Assembly: GCA_029856615.1 (NCBI GenBank)
Contig: JAHKLF010000132.1
Coordinates: 1-5,023, forward strand
Direction: 5' to 3'
Source of the DNA: Candidatus Njordarchaeota archaeon
GTDB lineage: Archaea; Asgardarchaeota; Njordarchaeia; Njordarchaeales; Njordarchaeaceae
Length of the DNA: 5,023 bases
This document shows, one piece after another, positions 1-5,023 of the stretch. Under the pieces are notes generated by a model, which was given only the letters and a program-made list of their open reading frames with translations, had not been told where the DNA came from and did not search any database. Position 1 is the stretch's first letter; each line of letters opens with the position of its first letter. The position numbers and the translations under genes are program-made.

Positions 1-1274
1 TATTCGGGCAGATTGAATATAACAAATGGTATGAACATTTCTTCCTCCGTTAATCCACCATGAGATCCTCTATTTTTTCTATATTCCCAGCCTACATCAT
101 CAATTATTGGTTCTTCACTTCGCTTTTGCATGTATGCCTCAATGCCATACTTATATACGACCACCAAATCACCTGCTCTACTCATGAATAAATCAATATT
201 TTCATCGTTTAAAAGAGGCCAAAAACGCATTTTAATGGCTTCATCTATTGTAAAAATATAAGCCTTATTGTTAAATAAAGCCTCAGAAAGTCTTTCAAGA
301 TCAATGTTTTCAACGGCGTCTGGTGTTCGAAGATAAATGAATGCAAATCTTGCTGACGACATATAGGCTGCTAATCCGAATTCCTCAGCAATGGTTTTCC
401 AATCTTCTTCATTTATGGCCAGATTTTCTGAAATATTTACGTGACCATGATCACTAATTATCAGCATGCTAATACGTTTGTTAGTCTCCTTAGCTATGTT
501 ATTTAATTGATCATGGAGAAAGCTAAGAGTTTCGTTTATTCTTCTCAATTGCATGGACCATCGAAAATCTTGATATCCATATAGATGGCTCATGGTATCC
601 AATTCGGGATAATAAACAAAAATTAATCCTGATAGTTTTTTATCAATCATCTTCCTAACTACTTCAATTACCTCAAAAGCACCATCTAGTTCGGTTGCAT
701 AGTGTAGCTTAAAGATACCCTCTTCATAGAATCTCTGTAATCCACCAGATAATTTTTTAGGTAATAAGTCCACTACTAGAAAGTCATTAGATGCAATGCT
801 TTCTAGGATGGATCGTTTCCATAGTAAACTACTTAATCTTACACCAGCACGACCTAGCGAATCACTTTCTCCTACACCGGGAACTTTTCCAGAAAGCGCA
901 TCTATATAATTACCAATTTCCGATAAATAAAATCGTTGGGCTATTAGACCACTTTCTTCGGGGGGCAATCCTATATAAATTGACCCAATAGCATTAGCAG
1001 TCGTCGTGGGAACAATTGAGGACAAAATGGGGGAATTAAGTTTTTTCCAAGAATCTCTTATAAAGCCATCAAGATTTTTCATGCATAAAGAATCCAAAAT
1101 CACTATGACTGATATGTCGGCTTCATCAAATAATTTCGTGTATCTCTTATCTGTAAATGAAAATTCACTATAAGGTTCAGGGATATCTATCTTAAGTGAA
1201 GTTTGAAGGAGTGTTGGCAATACGCGGAAAATTCCTATCTCATATTTGGGCAGGACCAGATCTTTCTCAACCAT
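1..1274 (-). CDS. Alkaline phosphatase superfamily hydrolase (type I phosphodiesterase/nucleotide pyrophosphatase-like), 3' end cut by window edge
   Basis: This is a predicted two-metal phosphodiesterase, pyrophosphatase or phosphatase; 424 codons are visible and no stop is reached. The full catalytic set of the nucleotide pyrophosphatase/phosphodiesterase branch can be read: metal ligand D61 (VILDS), nucleophile T92 in P89-TTT followed by the family's GLPPEESG stretch, D226 and H230 (LDTMSH), D275 and H276 (SDHGH), and H405 (SHGGLT). The SHGGLTxxEMxxPF motif normally lies close to the C-terminus, so probably only a few tens of residues are missing. There is no signal peptide or membrane segment, so a cytoplasmic enzyme is likely. 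The ATG at 1274 is the only plausible start: an in-frame TGA lies upstream with no ATG, GTG or TTG between, and an AGGGA lies 5 bases before it. It is divergent from the RAM gene. The superfamily assignment is strong; the substrate (nucleotide, phospholipid head group, phosphonate or other) cannot be told. Confidence 0.93.
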   Translation of the reverse strand, partial: MVEKDLVLPKYEIGIFRVLPTLLQTSLKIDIPEPYSEFSFTDKRYTKLFDEADISVIVILDSLCMKNLDGFIRDSWKKLNSPILSSIVPTTTANAIGSIYIGLPPEESGLIAQRFYLSEIGNYIDALSGKVPGVGESDSLGRAGVRLSSLLWKRSILESIASNDFLVVDLLPKKLSGGLQRFYEEGIFKLHYATELDGAFEVIEVVRKMIDKKLSGLIFVYYPELDTMSHLYGYQDFRWSMQLRRINETLSFLHDQLNNIAKETNKRISMLIISDHGHVNISENLAINEEDWKTIAEEFGLAAYMSSARFAFIYLRTPDAVENIDLERLSEALFNNKAYIFTIDEAIKMRFWPLLNDENIDLFMSRAGDLVVVYKYGIEAYMQKRSEEPIIDDVGWEYRKNRGSHGGLTEEEMFIPFVIFNLPE

Positions 1275-1279
1275 TTTAA

Positions 1280-1284
1280 TCCCT
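1280..1284 (-). promoter_or_regulatory. Shine-Dalgarno-like AGGGA before the phosphodiesterase gene
   Basis: On the minus strand AGGGA stands 5 bases ahead of the ATG at 1274. It is a modest match to the GGAGG-type archaeal ribosome binding site. It supports a short-leader transcript, but leaderless translation from the nearest TATA box is also possible. Confidence 0.4.
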
Positions 1285-1291
1285 GAATCTG

Positions 1292-1318
1292 TTTAAAAAT
1301 CTTGAAGATTCATAAAGT
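1292..1318 (-). promoter_or_regulatory. Candidate core promoter region for the leftward phosphodiesterase gene
   Basis: Two TATA-like boxes face left. TTTTTAAA (1299-1292 on the minus strand) is centred about 22 bases before the ATG; that is near the usual 25-27-base TATA-to-start distance and would give an essentially leaderless message. ACTTTATG (1319-1312) lies further upstream and would start transcription near 1288, giving a leader of about 14 bases containing the AGGGA site. The sequence cannot decide between them. A 13-bp dyad (1298-1310) lies between and against these boxes, where a bound protein could block initiation. Confidence 0.4.
1298..1310. repeat. 13-bp perfect dyad AATCTT-G-AAGATT in the divergent promoter region
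   Basis: Two 6-base arms are perfect reverse complements around a single G. The symmetry stops at the next base on each side. The element touches the near TATA box of the leftward gene, so it is placed like an operator. The one-base centre is too short for an RNA hairpin loop, which favours a dimeric protein site if it is functional. Chance is possible in AT-rich DNA. Confidence 0.45.
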
Positions 1319-1332
1319 ATGCAATCTTTTAC

Positions 1333-1398
1333 AAATTGCGTTGAGTATAATCTTACCTTAATATTTACGATTTTTAAAGAGTTCAGTGAACGCAATTT
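1333..1398. repeat. 10-bp perfect inverted repeat bracketing the RAM gene promoter
   Basis: The left arm AAATTGCGTT (1333-1342) and the right arm AACGCAATTT (1389-1398) are exact reverse complements with 46 bases between them. The candidate TATA box at 1371-1378 lies inside the interval. A partial copy of the right arm, GCAAT, occurs at 1321-1325 and pairs with ATTGC in the left arm (1335-1339). Spaced half-sites around a promoter fit binding and looping by an Lrp-like multimer, but no binding is shown here. Confidence 0.5.
1371..1378 (+). promoter_or_regulatory. Candidate TATA box for the RAM-domain gene
   Basis: TTTTTAAA matches the archaeal TATA consensus and would place the transcription start near 1400, with a leader of about 50 bases before the ATG at 1454. 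A second, poorer T-rich box just downstream (about 1397-1405) would give a leader of about 25 bases. The upstream BRE is weak in both cases. Confidence 0.4.
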
Positions 1399-1442
1399 TT
1401 TTATTCAAAGTTACTAGAATTTGTTAGAAAGAAAATTATTAA

Positions 1443-1447
1443 GAGGG
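1443..1447 (+). promoter_or_regulatory. Ribosome binding site GAGGG that sets the RAM gene start
   Basis: GAGGG lies 6 bases before the ATG at 1454. This spacing favours that ATG over the in-frame TTG at 1421, which has no comparable site and would add 11 residues absent from the RAM fold. Confidence 0.65.
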
Positions 1448-1453
1448 AATTCT

Positions 1454-1693
1454 ATGCGTGCTTTTATTTTAATGAAAGTGGAAAGTGGAAAAGAGGATGA
1501 AGTTTTTTCGAAAGTAATCGAACATGAAAAAATAAAGAGGGTATTAGAGGTATTAGGCCCGTATGACATGGTAGTCGAAGCCGAGATAGCTTCCGAGAAG
1601 GAATTAGAAGAAGTCGTAATTACCTTCTTAAGGGGTCTAGAAGGCGTAAAGGACACAATTACACTTGTGGTAATGAAGGAACAATCAAAATAA
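1454..1693 (+). CDS. Stand-alone Lrp/AsnC ligand-binding (RAM) domain protein
   Basis: This 79-residue protein consists only of the RAM (regulation of amino acid metabolism) fold that forms the C-terminal half of Lrp/AsnC regulators. The beta-alpha-beta-beta-alpha-beta order is visible: strand 2-10 (RAFILMKVE), helix about 13-28, strand pair about 30-45 around the hallmark GPYD (35-38), helix about 48-61, the typical RGLEGVKDTIT (60-70) and a last strand (LVVMKE). No helix-turn-helix is present or fits upstream, so it should not bind DNA alone. Such proteins form dimers or octamer-like rings that bind small molecules, often amino acids, at subunit interfaces. They can act as effector-sensing partners of full-length Lrp proteins or as metabolic sensors. 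The start is set by GAGGG at 1443-1447. The family is clear from pattern; the ligand and partner are unknown. Confidence 0.92.
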   Translation: MRAFILMKVESGKEDEVFSKVIEHEKIKRVLEVLGPYDMVVEAEIASEKELEEVVITFLRGLEGVKDTITLVVMKEQSK

Positions 1694-1699
1694 GACTAA

Positions 1700-1736
1700 T
1701 TTTTAATTAATTTTAGATTAGATTTTTTCTTTCTTC
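1700..1736 (+). terminator. T-rich archaeal-type terminator tract after the RAM gene
   Basis: Starting 7 bases after the stop codon, the non-template strand carries T runs of 5 (1700-1704), 4 (1711-1714) and 6 (1723-1728), followed by a pyrimidine stretch to 1736. Archaeal RNA polymerase commonly terminates at such T tracts without a hairpin. This suggests the RAM gene is a single-gene transcript, at least in part separate from the helicase gene. Confidence 0.5.
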
Positions 1737-1744
1737 TATATTAT
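1737..1744 (+). promoter_or_regulatory. Weak candidate TATA box for the helicase gene
   Basis: TATATTAT lies after the T-rich tract and would start transcription near 1766, leaving a leader of about 40 bases that includes the GAGGA site. The region is so AT-rich that other boxes (for example around 1750-1758) fit almost as well. It is listed because the upstream terminator implies that a promoter is needed here. Confidence 0.25.
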
Positions 1745-1794
1745 TAGAATAAAATAAATTGCACAATAGTGGCGTCTCACAACCATGAAAGTCA

Positions 1795-1799
1795 GAGGA
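1795..1799 (+). promoter_or_regulatory. Ribosome binding site GAGGA for the helicase gene
   Basis: GAGGA is 7 bases before the ATG at 1807, an ideal spacing. It supports that start rather than the out-of-frame ATG at 1785. Confidence 0.65.
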
Positions 1800-1806
1800 C
1801 ATTCTG

Positions 1807-3744
1807 ATGGAAGAAAATTTGAGGAGTATTTTCCCTTACGAGACACTGAGAAGAGGGCAATTAGACGCAATAAAATTTATCAGCGATGTTTTTAAGGAGG
1901 GAGCAATCGGGTTTCTTCACGCACCTACGGGAATTGGTAAAACAATAGCCGCATTAACAGCATATTTTATATCTATGAGAAATGGGAGGGAAAAACTCGT
2001 AGTTTTGACGAGAACAAAAAGCCAAGCACAAATCTACATAGAGGAGCTAGAAAGGATAAGACAACATGTTAAAGATAACCTTAATTTTTCCTATGTGGTA
2101 TTTCGATCTAAAAAAGATATGTGTTTAATAGCGCGTAAAAGCGCGAGAATAGGTAAATTGCCGTACACAATTTTTCTAAGGGTATGCGATTCCCTGAAAA
2201 AACAAGGGCGTTGCCCGTATTATAATAATTGCTACAGGAGCGGAGTTCCAACCACCTCTCTAATCAATGCTGCAGAGGAAGCGAAAACCAAGGGGGCGTC
2301 TTGGCGTAATATTTTGAAAGTATCAATATCCCTCAATGTTTGCGCTTATGAGGTAGCTAGGTATCTAGCTCACGAAGCGGATATTGTAATAGGTAGCTAT
2401 GGTTATATATTTAGACCGGATATAAGAGAGAAGTTTTTATCCAGCCTAGGAGTGACACTTCATGACATTTGGCTCGTAATAGATGAGGCTCATAATCTAC
2501 CGGATTTCATAATTAGTGCTTTAAGTTTAAATTTATCAACACTAACAATTGAGGGGGGCTTAAGAGAGCTTAGAAGACTAGGATTAGACAGTTCTAATTA
2601 CATTTTCAATTTATTAACGAGTTTTCAGAGAGAGTTTTTAGAAGTAGCTAATCGTATATTATCCGGAGAAGTAGATGGAAGGCCTAGATTAATCGATGTT
2701 TCTTCTCTAGTAAACATGTTTTCCAAAGATGATATACTTTCAATAAAAGAACGTGGTGAACAATATATCAGTAAAGGACTAGATATTTCATCGAGACTTT
2801 TCTGGATTGCGGAATTCTTAGATTATCTAAGAACACTATACATGGCGGACGAGTTCATTACAACAATAGAAAGTAGTAAAACCGAAGATGGTAAGAAGTA
2901 CTATGTCCTAACCCTCCAATTGCTGGATCCATCATTTGAGGCAGTTAATATTTTCGGAGAGATTGGAGCAGCAATTCTTATGTCTGGGAGTTTATTTCCT
3001 ATAGAATATTATCGGACAATTTTAGGACTTGGTGAAGCAGAGTTAAGAAACAAAGTCCGAGAGTTAATACTTCCTTCTCCTTTTCCGGAAGACGCTTTCC
3101 ACATAGTAGTAGATAAATTATGCACAACAAAGTATTCAGAGCGAAATGAGAAAATGTATTCTAGATTAGCGGCGAGATTGAAAATAATATGTGCGGCAGC
3201 ACCCAGAAATAAAGCAATCTTAGTTGTGTTTCCAAGTTATGAATTATTGAAGAAGATTGGATTAAAGGCGGATATTAGAGAGAGGGAAATAATAATTGAA
3301 ACCAGGGAGACAGAAATCGAGTATGTTCTTGATCGATTAAAGACTTCTCGGAACGTAATAATTTTCAGCGTCGCTGGAGGAAAATTAATGGAGGGGATAG
3401 ATTACAGAATTGAGAGAGAAACTGTATTAGGAATCATTGTTTTAGTTGGTCTGCCTTTTCCGGAGTATAATGATGTTACAAGGGCGCAAGAGGCGTATTA
3501 TTCTAAAAAGTTCGGAGGGAAGATTGGAAGATTCCTAGCGATTATAGCGCCAGCGATCAGAAAAGCATTACAAGCTGGGGGAAGATTAATTCGGGACGAG
3601 AAAGATCGCGGAATAGTATTTATTCTCGATAGAAGATATGTTGAGTACGGATATTGGAGATATTTTCCTCAAAATTGGAGGAGATTTCGCATCTTTATAT
3701 CTAACGAGGAGATAGTTGAAACCATAAAGAAATTCTTTAAATGA
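1807..3744 (+). CDS. xpd: XPD/Rad3-family iron-sulphur DNA helicase
   Basis: This is a predicted ATP-dependent 5'-3' DNA helicase of superfamily 2, related to XPD/Rad3 of nucleotide excision repair and to bacterial DinG. Visible motifs are the Q-type motif at RRGQ (Q18), Walker A APTGIGKT (39-46), Ia LTRTKSQAQ (67-75), DEAH (226-229), III LMSGSL (391-396), IV around VVFPSY (473-478), V GKLMEGID (525-532) and VI QAGGRLIR (589-596). The iron-sulphur domain lies between Ia and DEAH. C106, C127, C136 and C179 match the spaced four-cysteine pattern, with C179 in the CxYxxARY context that holds the last ligand in XPD. C142 is an additional cysteine. Residues about 235-385 would form the Arch domain. 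At 645 residues it is somewhat longer than archaeal XPDs of about 550-620. It is complete, with a good ribosome binding site, and 64 bases separate it from the next gene. Its role in archaeal repair is not settled, and it could be a paralogue of the main XPD. Confidence 0.95.
   Translation: MEENLRSIFPYETLRRGQLDAIKFISDVFKEGAIGFLHAPTGIGKTIAALTAYFISMRNGREKLVVLTRTKSQAQIYIEELERIRQHVKDNLNFSYVVFRSKKDMCLIARKSARIGKLPYTIFLRVCDSLKKQGRCPYYNNCYRSGVPTTSLINAAEEAKTKGASWRNILKVSISLNVCAYEVARYLAHEADIVIGSYGYIFRPDIREKFLSSLGVTLHDIWLVIDEAHNLPDFIISALSLNLSTLTIEGGLRELRRLGLDSSNYIFNLLTSFQREFLEVANRILSGEVDGRPRLIDVSSLVNMFSKDDILSIKERGEQYISKGLDISSRLFWIAEFLDYLRTLYMADEFITTIESSKTEDGKKYYVLTLQLLDPSFEAVNIFGEIGAAILMSGSLFPIEYYRTILGLGEAELRNKVRELILPSPFPEDAFHIVVDKLCTTKYSERNEKMYSRLAARLKIICAAAPRNKAILVVFPSYELLKKIGLKADIREREIIIETRETEIEYVLDRLKTSRNVIIFSVAGGKLMEGIDYRIERETVLGIIVLVGLPFPEYNDVTRAQEAYYSKKFGGKIGRFLAIIAPAIRKALQAGGRLIRDEKDRGIVFILDRRYVEYGYWRYFPQNWRRFRIFISNEEIVETIKKFFK
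3725..3739. repeat. 15-bp dyad at the 3' end of the helicase gene
   Basis: The arms TAAAGAA and TTCTTTA are perfect reverse complements around one A. It lies inside the last codons of the helicase gene and just before a second hairpin. AT-rich coding sequence for a Lys/Phe tail could produce it by chance. Confidence 0.3.
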
Positions 3745-3755
3745 GAATATCTCAT
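3741..3755 (+). other. Small perfect hairpin over the helicase stop codon
   Basis: ATGAGA (3741-3746) and TCTCAT (3750-3755) pair perfectly with a three-base loop, and the stem covers the TGA stop (3742-3744). No strong T run follows at once, so it is not a classic terminator. The stem is short and AT-rich. It might affect 3' end processing or coupling to the next gene, or mean nothing. Confidence 0.3.
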
Positions 3756-3791
3756 AATGTAATTTTAGCGCAATTGTAAAGCCTAATCAAA

Positions 3792-3796
3792 GAGGA
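3792..3796 (+). promoter_or_regulatory. Ribosome binding site GAGGA with long spacing before the MBL hydrolase gene
   Basis: GAGGA stands 12 bases before the ATG at 3809, longer than the 6-7 bases seen for the other plus-strand genes here. An in-frame TAA at 3803-3805 rules out any earlier start, and no alternative start follows closely, so 3809 is still the best choice. Confidence 0.5.
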
Positions 3797-3808
3797 TGTG
3801 ACTAAAGA

Positions 3809-5023
3809 ATGGTAAGAAACGAGGTTAGTATAGTATTTTATGGCGGTGTTGGAGAAGTAGGAGGCAATAAAATACTACTAAAAGATAAGGGATATGAAGC
3901 AAATATATTCTTAGACTTTGGAAAGAGCTTCGAATTAGCTAGGAAATTCTATGAATTCCCGTTTACTTATCCGGAGAGTATTCAGGAACTAATCGACATT
4001 GGAGCCGTCCCGCGCATTACTGGGCTATACACCAAGGCGAGTTATAAAGACAAAGACTTCGATTTCTCGAAAGAGGTTAAGCCGCCGGTTGACGCCGTTT
4101 TTATCTCCCACGCTCATCTTGACCATTATGGACATATTTCTCTTCTTAACAGAAAAATACCAATCTATATTGGAGAGGCGGCAAGAAATATACTCCTCAC
4201 AAGTATAAAGCTAATTTCCAGAATAGCCACACCGGAATTATTCTATAAGGGGTTAATCTTTAATACTTTTAAAACAAAGGATGAGATCATAATCAGCGGC
4301 GAAAGGGGAGATATCCTCATAGAACCTATTCATGTAGATCACAGTATTCCGGGGGCATATGGGTTCATAATACATACAAGCATAGGGGTTATAGCCTACA
4401 CAGGTGATTTTAGGAAGCACGGACCACAAAGTAATTTAAGTGAAGATTTCATAAGGAGGCTCGAGGAACTAAATATTAAGGCTCTAATCACAGAAGCTAC
4501 GCATGCTCATTATTCTGAATTATTAAATGAGAGAGAGGTTGAAGATAAAATTAGGACCGTTGTAGAACTATCTGACAGATTAATTATAGCGGACTTTAGT
4601 CGATCTGATTTAGATAGATTTGTAACATTTTATAGAGTAGCAAGGATAACTGGTAGAAAACTAGTAATTGACGCTAAGAGATTTCTTATTCTAGAATCAG
4701 TACTTAATAGTCCAGGAATTAGAGTAAAAGGAATTGATCTCCATAGAGATGATATCCTGATATATAAGGAGGAAAGAAAAATAAAATACGCATGGGAGAA
4801 GGAATTATTTTCAAGATTTCCCGAGGAGAAATTTGTCTCCCTTAGTGAAATCAAAAAAGATCCGGAGAAATACATTTTCACCGTAATGTTTGGAGGCGCA
4901 TCAGATATTAAGAAGTTAAAACCTCCTAGTGGCAGTATATACATACTGAGTTCAAGCGAGCCTGTGAATGAGGAAAGAGAGATTAGTTTTGAGAAATTAT
5001 TAAATTGGCTCGAGCATTTTGGA
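3809..5023 (+). CDS. MBL-fold metallo-hydrolase, probable beta-CASP nuclease (RNase J/CPSF73-like), 3' end cut by window edge
   Basis: 405 codons are visible without a stop. The N-terminal strand ends in GGVGEVGGNK (12-21), as in archaeal MBL-fold RNA-processing nucleases. The metal-binding signature SHAHLDHYGH gives H101, H103, D105 and H106; H178 (VDHSIPGA) and D200 (YTGD, followed by FRKHGPQ) supply motifs 3 and 4. E229 in ITEAT occupies the place of the acidic motif A of beta-CASP proteins. The following region, with SSSEP (381-385) near its end, looks like the beta-CASP insertion. The final His-containing motifs would lie past the window. About 55 residues between the DFG at 36-38 and the HxHxDH form an extended insert. 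The family's known activities are endo- or 5'-3' exonuclease on RNA, and in the SNM1/Artemis branch on DNA; which applies here cannot be told. It follows the helicase gene by 64 bases with no strong promoter or terminator between, so co-transcription is plausible. Confidence 0.88.
   Translation, partial: MVRNEVSIVFYGGVGEVGGNKILLKDKGYEANIFLDFGKSFELARKFYEFPFTYPESIQELIDIGAVPRITGLYTKASYKDKDFDFSKEVKPPVDAVFISHAHLDHYGHISLLNRKIPIYIGEAARNILLTSIKLISRIATPELFYKGLIFNTFKTKDEIIISGERGDILIEPIHVDHSIPGAYGFIIHTSIGVIAYTGDFRKHGPQSNLSEDFIRRLEELNIKALITEATHAHYSELLNEREVEDKIRTVVELSDRLIIADFSRSDLDRFVTFYRVARITGRKLVIDAKRFLILESVLNSPGIRVKGIDLHRDDILIYKEERKIKYAWEKELFSRFPEEKFVSLSEIKKDPEKYIFTVMFGGASDIKKLKPPSGSIYILSSSEPVNEEREISFEKLLNWLEHFG

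Noticed and set aside
791..991. Open frame of 66 codons on the plus strand
   Set aside because: It lies antisense inside the phosphodiesterase gene, whose catalytic motifs are intact on the other strand, and it resembles no family.
1421..1453. TTG start giving an 11-residue extension of the RAM protein
   Set aside because: No ribosome binding site precedes it, and the RAM fold begins exactly at the ATG at 1454, which has GAGGG 6 bases upstream.
1474..1487. Tandem GAAAGTG repeat
   Set aside because: It is only two 7-base copies within the RAM coding sequence and follows from the residues encoded.
1414..1656. Open frame of 80 codons on the minus strand
   Set aside because: It is the complement of the RAM-domain gene, which has a clear fold and ribosome binding site; the antisense product is Ser/Thr/Phe-rich noise.
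1275..1806. tRNA, small structured RNA or CRISPR repeats in the intergenic regions
   Set aside because: No tRNA arm sequences, GC-rich folded segment or regularly spaced repeats can be seen in these AT-rich gaps.
1785..1895. Short 36-codon frame beginning at an ATG ahead of the helicase gene
   Set aside because: It overlaps the helicase start out of frame, has no ribosome binding site of its own and shows no recognisable features.
2131..2145. GCGC-rich direct repeat and possible hairpin (GCGCG, TAAAA, GCGCG)
   Set aside because: It lies in the helicase iron-sulphur domain and encodes the similar residue pairs AR-KS-AR; the stem is only 4 bp.
3999..4208. Open frame of 69 codons on the plus strand
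   Set aside because: It is a shifted-frame shadow over the HxHxDH region of the MBL hydrolase.
4630..4944. Open frame of 104 codons on the minus strand
   Set aside because: It is antisense to the beta-CASP part of the MBL hydrolase, which is in an uninterrupted frame with coherent motifs; the antisense protein is low-complexity.
1..5023. Possible defence system (an alkaline-phosphatase-fold protein recalls PglZ of BREX, beside a helicase and a nuclease)
   Set aside because: The hydrolase has the ordinary NPP motif set and length, not a PglZ layout, and no methyltransferase, BrxL/BrxC-type ATPase or other BREX gene is present; the helicase is of the XPD housekeeping type.

Overview
The window is AT-rich and reads as thermophilic archaeal DNA, most likely Thermoproteota (Crenarchaeota and relatives). 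The support is an XPD/Rad3-type iron-sulphur helicase, a stand-alone Lrp/AsnC ligand-binding (RAM) protein, an archaeal-looking metallo-beta-lactamase hydrolase, heavy use of AGA/AGG and ATA codons, TATA-like promoter boxes, T-rich terminator-like tracts and GAGG-type ribosome binding sites. I cannot name the genus from this sequence alone.

Layout. Bases 1-1274 (minus strand) hold nearly all of a cytoplasmic alkaline-phosphatase-superfamily hydrolase of the type I phosphodiesterase/nucleotide pyrophosphatase kind; its last few residues lie off the left edge. Bases 1275-1453 form a divergent intergenic region with candidate promoters on both strands, a 13-bp dyad, and a 10-bp inverted repeat that brackets the rightward TATA box. 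Bases 1454-1693 (plus) encode a 79-residue RAM-domain protein without a DNA-binding domain, followed by a T-rich terminator-like stretch. Bases 1807-3744 (plus) encode a complete 645-residue XPD-family helicase. After a 64-base gap, bases 3809-5023 (plus) carry the first 405 residues of an MBL-fold, probably beta-CASP, metallo-hydrolase that runs off the right edge.

How the genes relate. The helicase and the MBL hydrolase are co-oriented and close enough to be co-transcribed, which would pair a DNA helicase with a putative nuclease; this is inference from position only. The RAM protein sits between the divergent hydrolase and the helicase and has its own likely terminator. No mobile element, CRISPR array, tRNA or rRNA was seen. 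The gene content is mostly ordinary archaeal housekeeping. The least explained signals are the repeats in the divergent promoter region and a GCAATT hexamer that recurs in all three intergenic gaps.
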